NCBI GenBank assembly: GCA_019059635.1
Contig: JAGVRJ010000002.1
Coordinates: forward strand, 124,001 to 188,000
Direction of reading: 5' to 3'
DNA length: 64,000 nt
Origin: Proales similis
Lineage: Eukaryota; Rotifera; Eurotatoria; Ploima; Proalidae
In this document: positions 31,367 to 47,947 of the stretch, in pieces
Layout: every line of letters starts with the position of its first letter
How positions within the stretch are numbered: position 1 is the stretch's first letter
The notes under the pieces: model-generated
Told to the model about the DNA's origin: nothing
Database searches by the model: none
The model's input: the letters and a program-made list of their open reading frames with translations, nothing else
Translations under genes and position numbers: made by a program

Positions 31367-34300
31367 ATGAGTCTGGCAAGTTTAAGAGCCAAGGAAAATG
31401 CGGACGACAGTAGTCAGATGAGAGACGACGAGGAGCACATACGCAAAAAACGGGCCCGTATTAAATACAGCAGTGACGAAGACGAGGACGAGGAAGGAGA
31501 CGACGATGACGACGACGAAGATGGCGATGATGACGAGGAAGAGGGGAGCGAGTCGGCATCATCTTATCACGACGAAGACGACGACGACGAAGATGAAGAC
31601 GAAGACGATGAAGAACAAGAAAGCGACGATGACGATGACGACGAAGACTATCTCGCCTATGATCGACCCAAAAGGCGCCGCGCGCCCGCTCGTAAAGCAA
31701 CAGCCAAAGCAACCAAAGCAAAAACCAACACAAGCAAGCGTTCGGTTGGCAAAAAAGTCAAGTAAGACTTGAACTTGAATCAGCTGGCTCTATTCGTGCT
31801 GATTGAAACGCTTTTCACCATTAGCTATTGTGAAGATAGCGATGACCAAGAAGAGGAAGACGAAGAGAGTGAGGATAGTTTGGAAGAGGCTCCAGCGCCT
31901 GCTCCGGTCGACAACGGATTCGAGACAATTGAGAAGGTTCTAAAGCAGAGAATGGGCCTCGTCGGGGCAGTGGGAAGCAAGACGGCTATTTACAATGTGG
32001 AGGATAACGGTGATCCGAACGATGGCGCCGACCGACCGGGCCTCCAGCTTGAGCCGCAATACCTCATCAAGTGGCTTGGCTGGTCACATCTTCACAACAC
32101 ATGGGAGTCGCGCGACTCGCTCGATCAGCAAAAAGTCAACGGCATCAAGAAGCTCGAAAATTTCCTTCGCCGCGAGGAGGAAAATCGGCAAATGCGAAGA
32201 GACGCGTCGCCCGAGGACGTTGAGTATCTCGACTATCAAAGTGAACTCTTAGATAATTTGATCGAAACGCACAGAAACCTCGAACGAATCATATCGCACA
32301 CGCATCAAGCCAACATGGCCGTGGACTATTTGTGTAAATGGCAAGGCCTGCCCTACTCAGAGTGCACCTGGGAGGACGGAGAGCTGATCAGAAGGCGTTT
32401 TGCCACCCTGGTCGACGAGTATGACAAGCGCGAGTCACTTCAGACTCTGCCGCCGGTGAATGTGAAGAGTCAGCGAGCGCTCAGAATTCGGCCTAAATTT
32501 GTGGCGCTCAAAGAGAAGCCGAACTATTTGGGCGGCAATGATCCGGAGCTTAGCCTACGCGACTATCAGCTGGACGGTTTAAATTGGCTGGCAAACTCTT
32601 GGTGCAAGAACAACTCAGTGATTCTGGCCGACGAGATGGGCCTTGGCAAGACCATTCAAGCCAACTCGTTCCTGTCCTATGTGTTCAATGAGCACCAGCT
32701 GTACGGACCGTTTCTGGTCGTGGTTCCATTGTCGACCATTCAAGGCTGGCAGCGTGAGCTCCAAAAATGGTGTCCAGAGCAGAACGTGGTCATTTACCTC
32801 GGCGATGTCAACTCGCGTCAAATGATTCAAAAGTACGAATGGCTGACATCAGGCGGCCGCAAGCTCAAATGCAACGTTCTGCTCACCACTTATGAGATAT
32901 TGCTCAAAGACAAATCGTTTTTCGGCGCGCAGTCCTGGGCAGCTCTGTTGGTAGACGAAGCGCATCGGCTTAAAAACGAAGACTCGATATTGTACCAGAC
33001 ACTGATGAAGTTCGAGACCAATCATCGACTACTGATCACCGGCACACCGCTGCAGAACTCACTGAAGGAACTCTGGGCGCTGCTGCATTTTATCATGCCG
33101 GACCGCTTCAACGACTGGGAAGAGTTTGACCGAAAGTACTCGTCGGTGCTCTCCGACGGCTCTCACTTTCAGGAACTGCACAAACAACTGCAGCCCTATT
33201 TGCTGCGGCGAGTGAAGAAGGACGTTGAAAAGTCGCTGCCGGCCAAAGTGGAGCAGATATTGCGCGTTGAAATGAGCAAAATTCAAAAGCAGTACTACAA
33301 ATACGTGCTGACCAAAAACTACAAAGAGCTGAGCAGAGGAACGAAAGGAAACGTCAACTCGTTTCTCAACATAATGATGGAGCTCAAAAAGTGCAGCAAT
33401 CACGTTTTCCTGATAAAGCGCGACGAGTCGGACGAGAACGACGTCGACAAGCTGATCAGAGGCAGCGGCAAGCTCCTTCTCTTGGACAAGCTGCTCAGGC
33501 GCCTGAGGGAAACGGGCCATCGAGTTCTCATATTCTCGCAGATGGTGCGCATGCTTGACATTCTCGCCGACTATCTCAGGCATCGTCGCTTTCCGTTCCA
33601 GAGACTCGACGGCTCTATAAAGGGCGAGATTAGACGGCAAGCGCTCGATCACTTCAACCATCCGGACTCGGACGATTTCTGCTTTCTGCTTTCGACGCGA
33701 GCAGGCGGACTTGGCATAAACTTGGCCACTGCCGACACGGTGATCATCTACGACTCTGATTGGAATCCGCAAAACGACCTGCAAGCACAGGCCAGAGCGC
33801 ATCGAATAGGGCAGAAAAACCAGGTCAACATTTATCGCCTGGTGTCTAAGAACAGCATCGAAGAAGAGATAGTCGAGCGAGCCAAGCAGAAGATGGTGTT
33901 GGACCATCTTGTCATTCAGCGCATGGACACGACCGGTCGAACGGTTTTGAACAAAAGCAATTTGCCTGGCGGCAGTGGGCCGGCGATTCCTTTCTCCAAA
34001 GAGGAAATCAACTTGATCTTGAAATTCGGTGCTCAGGAGCTGTTCAAAGAGAAAACCGACACAGAGCAGGCGAATGGCGCTGGAACAGGCGGCGAAGAAA
34101 AAGAAGAGCTGCGAGAACATTACGACATCGACGAGATCCTGAAGCGGGCCGAGACGAGATCCGAAGACGAAAGCAGCAAACTAAGCGCGAGCGAAGAGCT
34201 GCTCTCTCAGTTCAAGGTTGCCAACTTTAGTACACTTGAGGAAGAAGTGGCACCAAATGAGAGCGCGCCAGCACAATCGACGCCTGCAAATCAAAAGGAA

Positions 34301-36433
34301 TGGAACGAGATCATTCCGGAAGAAGAGCGGCTCAAGTACGAAATGGAAGAGACAGAGCGGCTTTGCATGTCACTTGGCAACAGGCGACTTAAGCAGAAAC
34401 AACTTCAGAAAGAGAGAGACGCGGCTGCTGACGACGACAAAGAGTGGGACGCCTCGAACGCCAGCTCGGACGATGAAGAAGAGACCGACTTTGGTGGCAG
34501 CGGCGGTGGCAAGTCGTCAAAGCGCAAGAAAGAAAAAGTCAGCCAACGAGACTATGTAGTGAGCGAGCTGAACGCCCAGGAGGTGAGAAGATTTGTGAAG
34601 AGCTTCAGAAAGTTTCCGACGCCGCTCAGTCGCATAGACCTGGTAGCACAAGACGCCTTGCTAGAAGAAAAGTCCCAGGCGTGTTTGTTCGACCTGGCTC
34701 GGCGGCTGCGGTCAATGTGCTTGGAAGCGATTGAAAAGAACAAGTCGAACTTGGAACAGGCTGGCTCGGCCAAGGCCAAATGTCCAAGTCCCATAATTTC
34801 GGTAAACGGCGTGAAAATACAAGCACAGCAAATAGCAGACGCGGAGAAATACTTTGAGCCGCTTGTAAAAGCAATGCAGGACGCCGACCGGAACGGCCTG
34901 TTCAAAACCAAACTAAAGCAGCCGTACTGGGATTGTGAGTGGAGTAGCAATGACGACGTCGCCCTCCTAAAAGGAGTCTACGACTACGGCTACGGAAATT
35001 GGGAGTGGATAAAAGCAGACGAGCATCTCGGCCTCTCCAACAAGATCCTAATAAAAAGCGCAGCCACAACTGCCAGCGGCAGCAGCAGCAGCAATTCCAC
35101 AGACAACAAACTAAAGCCCCAGTCGAAGCATCTACGAACAAGAGTCGACTACCTGATTCGCGTCTTGCAGTCGCCGAGCGAAGTGAAGCAAGAGAAGCAA
35201 CGCAGTGGAAACGGCTCCGGCAAATCGGGCAGCCGTAAAAACGGCGGCGAGAGTCGGGCCAAACAGAGAAAGATGAAAGCAAACGAGTCTGAGCCGGCTG
35301 AAAAACACCTCGACTCGTCCGACTCGATCGAAGAGCACGGCGATGAGAGCAAGCGGCGAAAAGCTCATCCCAACAATGAGCCAACTCCTGTCGTCGGCCA
35401 CGAGGCTGAAGAAGGCATCAGCGAGTGTGAACACAACCGCAAGCAGAATCGAAAAAGCGAAAAAGACCAAGTGATTCTAAGCGACAAGATATTCAACGAA
35501 TGCAAGAATCTGCTTCGACCAGTCAAGCGCGCTCTCAAGAATATCGACATAAAGGAGAAGAATCTAAACGAAAAAGAGCACATGGAGCGTATGAGAAGGC
35601 ACTTGCTAGAGATCGGCGACGTGATAAACGATCACTTGGCCAACTACAGTGATCCGGACAAGATAAAGCAGTGGCGCAACTATCTGTGGATTTTCGTGTC
35701 CAAGTTCACCACGTTGAACTCGGCCGATCGCCTCCGGAATATGTACAAAAAGTTTGCGAGCGCTCGGGATGAGCCGGAGTTGAAGAGCAAGTTCGAAACC
35801 ACTCTCTCGCCGTATGGCCGACACGCTCACAGCAGCAACTCGAGCCCTTACGACAAACGATACGACCCTTACCGTGGCTCAGGACGAACGCAGCATATGC
35901 GTCGCGAAGAGTCGTGGAAAAACGAAAGGTAAAGCTTTGCTCGTTTGTTTTCTGTCGATTAGTCTGAGAAAAAAGCGAGAAATTGAAGGGAGTTGGCCGA
36001 TTATCATCGATTGAAAGAACGGTCAAAGGAGGCCGGCCATCGAAGTAGTAGTAGTAGTACAAACAGCGCCGGGTACGGTCACCAGCATCACCACCACCAT
36101 CACTATGGTGCAGGACAGTCGCAACAATCACACCATCACCACCACCATCATCATCAAACCCACCAGCACCGTTACACAACCCAACGAGGAGATGGTGGCG
36201 AGCTGGGTCGAAGCTACTCATTTTCAAGCCACCTTCCCGATACGTTCGGCGACGAAGCAAAAAGTGCCAGCAGCAACAAGAGACAACAAGCAGGGCGCAG
36301 CGAATTCGAGCTCGGCACCAAAACGCATCGGCATTCGTTTCAAGGTGATCCGCTCGGAAGCAGTGGCGATATGCACTCGGGCTTCTTGGGCAACGAAATG
36401 GCACCTGGCTCGGCACTGAACGAGTTCAACTAG
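31367..36433 (+). CDS. CHD1: Chromodomain helicase DNA-binding protein 1
   Basis: Nucleosome-spacing ATPase that binds H3K4me3 and acts in transcription. Three exons (31367-31761, 31825-35928, 35989-36433) give about 1647 residues, near the human length. The order is an Asp/Glu-rich N-terminus with basic block RPKRRRAPARKA, then chromodomain 1 (YLIKWLGWSHLHNTWE) and chromodomain 2 (YLCKWQGLPYSECTWED). The SNF2 ATPase has Walker A DEMGLGKT, VDEAH, TGTPLQNS and QARAHRIGQ. Then come a SANT-SLIDE region (YGNWEWIKADEHLGL) and the C-terminal CHDCT2 helical domain (CKNLLRPVKRALKNI). The last exon is rich in His, Ser and Gln. The 4.1-kb middle exon is unbroken, in strong contrast to its neighbours. 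Confidence 0.97.
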
Positions 36434-37282
36434 TAATAATTTTAAATTCCGTCTCTGTTTGAAACTTACTCGTGCTTTGACGCTCACACGTGGCTATTTA
36501 AGCATGGCGAATGCTCTGGCCGGACCGTTCGGACCTTTCTCGCCATTTTTCGGCTCGAATCCGTCCATAAATAAAAAGTAACACGCCGTCCGAAAGTGCT
36601 GCTTGAAACTGTTGCGTGAGTGACCGGCTTCTGGACAGCAAGCAAATCTGGAGCCAAGATTACCTTTCAAGCCCTAAGCAGACTCAAGGACGAACTTGCG
36701 TAAACAAAAGCGAAACAAAACTGTAAATAGAGAGTGAGCCCGGCCTAGACACGCTTTCTCTGCAATGTCGCTCTGACTCATGTCCGCCCTTCCAATTCAT
36801 TGAATTTCCAGCTGATTGCTTGCGGCTTGTGGGGAAGACTGACTCTTTAAACGGTGCCTCTTCTCGGCAAACTAGGCGCGCAACTACAGAGTACAGAAGC
36901 CTGTTGATTTTTACGCTTATTTATGAGTTGCTGTTTCTTATTTTGACTCTTTTCTTGCCCAACCACTCTCTTGCACACATTCGCTGAGACATGAACACAC
37001 ACGCGCGGCCACACTGCCAGCCTAGACCAAAGAGGGGCTGCTGATCATCATTCTGCTTTACATTCATTCTCCTCGTTCAGCCTTGTTCTCCTCCTAAACC
37101 CTTGTTCGGCCTATTTTTCTCTTCTTTTTTTTCTTGTTTAAATTTATAAATACGACTCAAGACGTCAAGAGTATATATATAAATATACATATATTGTGGC
37201 TTTGAATTGAAATAAACCTGTGGAGAAGTGGGACTTGTTTCCAGCCAGGATTCTTTAAATTCAGTTTATTTCTCACACAGCT
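36434..37282. other. Intergenic region between CHD1 and MRPS7 (convergent)
   Basis: About 850 bp of 3' flank for both genes. It holds AT-rich and TATATA stretches near 37170-37190 and an AATAAA on the plus strand near 37210. No gene recognised. The MRPS7 signal AATAAA (minus) is at 37265-37270. Confidence 0.55.
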
Positions 37283-38141
37283 CTATTTGGCAGTCCATTT
37301 GAAATGGGCATAGGCCCGATTGGCCTCGGCCAGTTTGTGAATGTCGATCTTCTTCTGGATGCTTTTGCCCTAAATATAATTTGAATAAATAGACAAATTA
37401 ATGAGCGACCAAAAGCCGAACAGCGGCCACTCGAGTGCGCGTTTACCCTGTTTTCGAATGCTTCCAGCAGCTCGTTTGCGAAGCGATCGTAAAATCGCAT
37501 GTTCTTGTCCTTTTCACGGCAGCTTTCTATTATCAATTTGGTCGCTCTGAATTGACGCTCTTTGTCGGACATGGGCACAGGGCACTGGTACGAGATGCCG
37601 CCCTTTTTGACCGGCATCACCTTGAGAAGAGGCATGCAGTTGTCCAGAGCGGTGAGGAAAATCTTCATCGGATTAGTCTCTATCTCGCTTCTCTTCTCAT
37701 CGTCCGCTTTCAATTTGTTCAGTTTCTCGACTTGTCGCAGTTTTATGCGATAAAACGCCTTCGCAGACCTGGAAGTTAACACTTCATTTGAGATCGAGAG
37801 TGCCTGCCGTTTTTACCTGGTCGATGAGTTTGCGTGCCAGGTCAGCGTTGGCGTGGATCATCAATTTACGCGAGAACTTGCTTTTTTTGACAAATTAGGA
37901 AGATATTTAAGAAAATGAGGTTAAGCTAAGCTCACTGCAAGCGAGGATTGTAGCTCATTGCGTTTGACTCGTGTCCATTCGGTGCTTTGATTAGCTTAAA
38001 ATGAATGGCATCGTCTGGCTGAACGCTGTCCAGCTCATCTTTGTTTATGATCGGATCTGCTTTCTCTGTGCTCACATGGCGCCCGACTGCAATCACAGGT
38101 GCTCGACAATAGAGCGACGCAATTCTCAAGTTGCAAAGCAT
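37283..38141 (-). CDS. MRPS7: Mitochondrial small-subunit ribosomal protein uS7m
   Basis: Four or five short exons encode a uS7-type protein. The C-terminal exon reads KKIDIHKLAEANRAYAHFKWTAK, the uS7m ending (AEANRA..H..W). The middle has NPMKIFLTALDNCMPLLKV and the loop PVKKGGISYQCPVPMS. An N-terminal exon (ATG at 38141, MLCNLRIASLYCRAPVIAV) looks like a mitochondrial targeting sequence. The segment KLMIHANADLARKLIDQ (near 37840) precedes FYRIKLRQVEKL. The intron acceptor joined there (TCTGCGAAG) is my reading and is uncertain. An AATAAA lies 13 nt past the stop. It is the last of three same-strand genes with PORCN and PPIL3. Confidence 0.88.
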
Positions 38142-38156
38142 CTTAAACAAAATTTT
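38142..38156 (-). promoter_or_regulatory. Acceptor-like site abutting the MRPS7 start codon
   Basis: The minus strand reads AAATTTTGTTTAAG immediately before ATG. A T-rich tract with AAG matches many real acceptors of this window. Splicing here would leave no cis-encoded 5'UTR. Confidence 0.45.
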
Positions 38157-38330
38157 GCATCGAATAGTCAAGTGACTTGAGCCTGCTTCACTACGAGCTG
38201 AAACGTAGCGTCAAGTGCTTGGTCAAAGGCTCTTTGCTTCGGCAATCCACAGACTCGCTTGAGTTTGCTTGTTTTTATTTACATTTAAACAGTCAGTCAG
38301 CGAGCTTATTGGGCCGCTCGGATCCAAAAT

Positions 38331-38825
38331 CTAATCATCAAGCTCAGCAATCGGATTCGAGTGGATGATCACGTCCTTGATCTTTATGTCATAATTTGGC
38401 CTGTAAGTTTTCTCATTCACCGGAATGTTCTCCAACTCGTCGAGCGCCTCCATGCCGTCGATAACGCGAGCGAACAGAGTGTATTTCATGTCCAAGTTGG
38501 GCTGCTTGGAGTAGGTTATGAAGAACTGTGAGCCATTCGAATTGGGTCCTTTGTTGGCAAACGAAACCATGCCGCGTCGGTCGTGCTTAAGGCTCTCGTG
38601 GAATTCGTCTTCGAAATTCTCGCCCCAGATGCTCTGTCCGCCTTTGCCGGTGTTGGTCGGGTCGCCTGTTTGCACAATGAAGCCGCGAATGTTACGATGG
38701 AACACACATCCGTTGTAGTAGTCGCTGGCGCACAAGCTGAGAAAGTTGCGGCAAGCTTTGGGCGCTCGTTCGCAAAACAGCTCGAGCTTGATCGGGCCCA
38801 GATCGGTGTTCAAAGTGACCGCCAT
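38331..38825 (-). CDS. PPIL3: Peptidyl-prolyl isomerase, cyclophilin PPIL3
   Basis: A single intronless exon of 164 residues, close to human PPIL3 (161). It covers the whole cyclophilin fold: VTLNTDLGPIKLELFCERAPK, FHRNIRGFIVQTGDPTNTG with the catalytic Arg/Phe region, GPNSNGSQFFITY, LDMKYTLFARVIDGM, and the PPIL3-type ending PVNEKTYRPNYDIKIKD. It is a spliceosome-associated isomerase in animals. It sits between PORCN (163 bp) and MRPS7 (190 bp) on the same strand. Confidence 0.96.
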   Translation of the reverse strand: MAVTLNTDLGPIKLELFCERAPKACRNFLSLCASDYYNGCVFHRNIRGFIVQTGDPTNTGKGGQSIWGENFEDEFHESLKHDRRGMVSFANKGPNSNGSQFFITYSKQPNLDMKYTLFARVIDGMEALDELENIPVNEKTYRPNYDIKIKDVIIHSNPIAELDD

Positions 38826-38988
38826 TTATTTTCAATTGTCACCTTCTGGCCGCTTCTAGTTTGTGAATGGAAACATGAAAATAAAGTGAAAAAACAGCCA
38901 AATCACAACGTTTCAATGCCGCAAGCCAATTTTGCTCTCAGTAGAGTGAAATTTTTCTTTTAAGAAACAAGTCTACATTCATTGAGGA

Positions 38989-41033
38989 TTATATCAAATA
39001 CGAAAAAATGAGAAGAAAAAGACTGAGCAAGTGGCTGGAGAAGTAAGTCTGAGCCCAGACGTGAATAGCGCCCGCGCTGATCGAGTCCGTTTGCTTCGTT
39101 TTTAGAAGGAGTGAGAGTGAAAATGAGCCGAGCAAAGACTGATGACGACTTACGTGGTTTGAGGCCATGTAAAATGCCTGGCCCAAATAAGCCAGATGAT
39201 AGAGATTAAGGAGAACAAACAGACCGTTTAAAACGCGCGCTCGAGTCGAATTCTGCGCAAAGTGCTTGAATTTCATCTGATTTGCAATTGAGAGCGATGC
39301 TAAGAGTACTAACCGATCGAAAGCGGTGTGAACATTTTGAATGACAAGCTCGAACAGCCACACAGATGTGAAGGCGCTTGGCCAGTTTCGAGCGAAACTC
39401 TTGACCAAATCGAAATGAGACAACGGAAACAAAATTGCACGCGAAGGTAGCAAACATACGATACTCGGCTAGGGCGAAATAGGCCAGAGAGACCAGAACA
39501 AGGAATATGCTCAGGTCGAAGCCCTTTGTGTCCAATCAGTTGAGATTGTCTTGGTCAAGTGACAATCTAGAACACTTACGTGCAGAATAGCTGAGACAAT
39601 ATAAGTCAACAGAATGGCATTTAGCTTGCCGATTGAGGGCAGAGACTGCCGGAACACGTCTTGTTTTGATCAATTAAATTCGAAGAACGTAGCCCAACGG
39701 GTTTGAAGCGACATTTACATTTGTGCAGCCACTTGTGCATCGGAATGTTCCAGTTGACCACAATTTGAATTATCGAACGAGGCAGTTCCACTTCAAGCGG
39801 TCTGCACAACTCGATGAGTTGAGTGTCTGTGTGTGGACAAAAATGAGCAGATTTGCGGCCATCGAACAGAGTAAGACTAATACTAAGCAAGCTAACCTGA
39901 GTCTAGACTTGACGTTCCGCGTAGGTTGGACACGGCCGTGGCTGCCAGGATTATAAAATAGTGACTGGCACGATATGAGAATGCCATCATGTACATTTCC
40001 TGCAATCTGTGCGTATCAATTTCGAATTAGACTCGAACGAGCTGAGAATAAGAGAGCCCCGACCTGATTGAGATGTGCTCAAGCATGAGATCGCTCAGGC
40101 AGTTTGAAGTGAGCAAGAAAGTGGCCGAGAGAAGCAAGGCAAGAAAAGCTTGTCCAATTGAACGCAGCTAATCAAACGCGGCAATTTTAACCGGCCTGAA
40201 GTTAAAAGATATTTGAGTGCAGCTGAATGGAAATGGTTACGATCGACTGTCGTGGTCGTCGTCTGAATTGCTCGAAACTTATCCAAGGGCCGATGACGGA
40301 GCTGCTCAATGAGCTCATGTAAGCAAAGAGCTGAAGCGAGTTGGCATTCGATGGCCGGTCGATGAATAGAGAAATGCACTTCATCAATAGAATCATTTCC
40401 ATCGCTCTGATGGAAAGCCATTTCTCTTTGTCCAACAAGCTCTCACTTTTCAAATTTTGAGATTGCAAACTAAAGGAATTAAAGTGAAGCAGATCTACCC
40501 GACGATTATATGCAGAAGCGCGATCACCAGAAGCAATTTGATTCGATTCGAATCGAGCTTAAACCAAGCGATTGAGAATAGACTCATTGAGCACCAGTAG
40601 AGCAAAACTGAGCCACCATGGTTTGAATAGAGCAGAGCGAGGCTCGGAATGATTTCAGCCAGATTGAGCACAGCAGATGGCAGGACATCTAGAACGGCGT
40701 GGTCATGACTGGCCTATTCAAAGGCTGAGCAGAAAAGAGCGAACTACTTCTGGCTGAGATGAGTCGTATAAAAACCGAATAGAGTAAAAGAGGCGCCAAA
40801 AAGCGAAGCAATTCATTGATAGACGGCTTAGCACAGGCGTAAAACCGATCGGTCAAGTCGTCGTAGACGTTCAACTGCTCGTCCCAACTAAATGCTGGAT
40901 TGTCCAATTCACTTGAAAGGTAATCTGTCGGAAAGAGTAGCACTCCCAAGGCTGAAGGAATTTACTTTTGAAAATCGTCTGAATAGTCGAAATAGTCGAC
41001 TGGCACTGGGTAGAAATCGTACCCGAACTCCAT
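38989..41033 (-). CDS. PORCN: Protein-serine O-palmitoleoyltransferase porcupine
   Basis: ER membrane acyltransferase (MBOAT family) that attaches palmitoleate to Wnt proteins. Many small exons read into a multi-pass protein. The key blocks are GPWISFEQF near 40285, then RPLEVELPRSIIQIVVNWNI followed by PMHKWLHKC (about 39800-39720). Next is LLTYIVSAILHGFDLSIFLV with the invariant active-site His of SAILHGF (about 39620-39500), then LNLYHLAYLGQAFYM near 39190 and SSHLLSLFLLIFSYLI at the end. These match porcupine and not other MBOATs. The N-terminus is MEFGYDFYPVPVDYFDYSDD from the ATG at 41033. Exon boundaries in the middle helices were not all resolved. Confidence 0.9.
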
Positions 41034-41436
41034 GCTGCCAGTTAACGGCGTTGCCCGACTCTAAACGCAAAATGCAACCGGCTCTCGTTGCAATTCTTGG
41101 TTACCAAAAGCTTTCCTAACTCCTGTCTGCCTCTTCTTACGTTGGTGGGCTTCGGCCTGGACAAACTTGACTGCTGCTTTTGTGACTGAATTGAACTGAG
41201 AATGAGGATAAATGGCCTTTTCTGTTGGCAAGCTGGTCTCGCTGAATTTGAGGTTTTAGAAAAAGCTGGTAGTTGAGACAAAAACGCACTTGCCACGCTC
41301 GACCGTGCACAATTCGCTTATACTTGAGACAGGAGAGAAGAATTTGAAATAATTTCTCGATTCACATGTTAAGGGCTAGCAGGCGACAAACTGAGTAAAA
41401 GAGAGGTTTAAGGAGACGGCAAGAGAGAGAGAGGAA
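41034..41436. promoter_or_regulatory. Divergent promoter region PORCN / POLR3B
   Basis: 403 bp separate the two start codons, so both promoters must lie here or overlap. I see no TATA box at a fixed distance and no consensus element I can name. Confidence 0.5.
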
Positions 41437-46250
<4,814 letters not shown>

Positions 46251-46459
46251 CAGGCGGGCTTTTGCTGCCGCTGCTGCTCGGGTTAGCAACTTGGTCAAAC
46301 AGAATAAAATCGCGAACGCAGCTGGCCTCCCAAAAAATTATTTTTTCTCAGCCACGCGGCTCGCAACTAAACAATTCGAAAATAGAAAGAATTCAGCGCA
46401 CAGGCATTTAAAACAAGAGTCACTTGAGTGAATATGAAACGAACAGAAGAAGAACAGGC

Positions 46460-47732
46460 TCAGACGCCTTGGAGTTGACCTTTAAGGGACTCACTGGGTT
46501 GCCAGTACTCTGGTACTTTGACTCTGATTCGATGCGGCCGATTGTCGGCTGCAAACAGTGCCAGATGCTCGTTCTCAATTCCTTCCAGTCGGAGAAGAGC
46601 GATTCCGTTGCTTTCTGCGACGCCAAGCATTTTGCCGATTTCTTTGTTTTGCTTCAGATTGAAGACTGGCGCTCGCGAGTCAAACCGAGCCTTACTCTCC
46701 TCTCTTGATCGAATCGATTAGGATGCTGATGGCGAAAAGAATGAATTCTTCATGTGCAACCTGTCGATAAACTCGAAAGGCATCACCCGCTTACGAATCA
46801 CGCCCGTGTGGTGTGTTTTAGCGATCAACTCCTGGCCGAGATAGCAGCCCTTGTCAAACGAGACTGCTCTCGTTCGCTTGAATCAAATTCTCTTTTCCCA
46901 AATCGGTTCAGAGCAGGCACTGACCTCCGTTAAGAAAGGCGATGTTGTACTCAAGAGGAATCGATTGCGCATGGCTGAACTCTTCGTTGTTTTCGGCCAC
47001 GCCGCAACGGTAAAAGTGAGTCTTGTAGTCGACCAAGTCGCATGAATCTCTGATGCTTGCCGACAAAGAAGAAACTTGACCAAGGCACATTAGACGGCAG
47101 AAAAGAAATTTTGAAAAATATTTCTACTCTTGAATTGTCCATCGGCCGGGTGTTGGATGATCAAGCGGTGGCCGAGTTGACTGTAGCGGGGATCGGTCGA
47201 ACAGATCAAGACCAACTTGTTCTGTTTGAGCTTGTCGAAATCAGATTCTCCGAGCAAAGCGAACAAACTGAATTGAGAGTCACACAGAGAGATGTCAACC
47301 TAATTTTTGGAGAGAATTGCGTTTAGAGTGAACGGCCTTTGGGCTCTTTGGGCTTTCAGGCACCTTTTTGCGCAGCTTGAGCATTTTAAAGAGCTGCATG
47401 GCTTGTGCAACAAAGTTGGAATCGATTTCAAGCAAATAGCTCGTCTCAACGCGATGAACAATTGTGTCGAATAAAACGCGTCCTCGGTTGTTCAAAATCA
47501 TGGCGAAGAGCGAGTGCGGTTTGGGCTCTTGCTCGAATAGTCGCACGTCATTTGTGATCAAATTCTGCAAGAACACGTCCGAATCTTGGCCTTGCACGGA
47601 TATCAACGAGCGGTACTTGCTCAAATTGAACGCTGTCTGAGTGTGATTCGTTCGAGTTGAATGTGAGCGGGTCAAATTTGTTGCAAGCCGACGCCACATT
47701 CTGCCGATTTGAGTCAGAATTTTATTTTTCAT
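46460..47732 (-). CDS. IBA57: Iron-sulfur cluster assembly factor IBA57, mitochondrial
   Basis: Folate-binding GcvT-like protein that helps mature mitochondrial 4Fe-4S proteins. It reads from a basic leader ([20 protein letters not shown]) through [22 protein letters not shown] and [29 protein letters not shown] lies near 46920. The diagnostic motif [22 protein letters not shown] lies near 46840. The C-terminal barrel ends [13 protein letters not shown]. KGCYxGQE with THH is the family signature. About 400 residues were inferred; the exon boundaries around 47050-47290 are approximate. It lies tail to tail with POLR3B (209 bp). Confidence 0.92.
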
Positions 47733-47947
47733 TTTGCAAAATCAATTTGACTGAGGACGAAACTCCTCGCTTTTGCTCTTAAAGTTCGCTCGATTGAGGG
47801 ACAATTTTGGTGTTTATTAGAAGATGTTTATTTATAGAAGACAAACAGAAGCATCAAACTGAATGAGTGTGAGAATGAGAATTTAAGCAAAAGGGACCAA
47901 GGAAATGGTCGTGATGATAGCATCAAAGCATCAATGGCCAACGAGCA

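Noticed and set aside
33059-34120. Minus-strand open frame of about 350 codons inside CHD1
   Set aside because: Antisense shadow of the ATPase exon; no recognisable domain and no splice or start context.
35706-36416. Minus-strand open frame of 236 codons opposite the CHD1 3' end
   Set aside because: It spans a CHD1 intron and the His-rich exon in antisense. Its low-complexity composition derives from the sense repeats.
38177-38368. 63-codon plus-strand frame between MRPS7 and PPIL3
   Set aside because: It runs through the short spacer and into the PPIL3 3' end in antisense; no family match.
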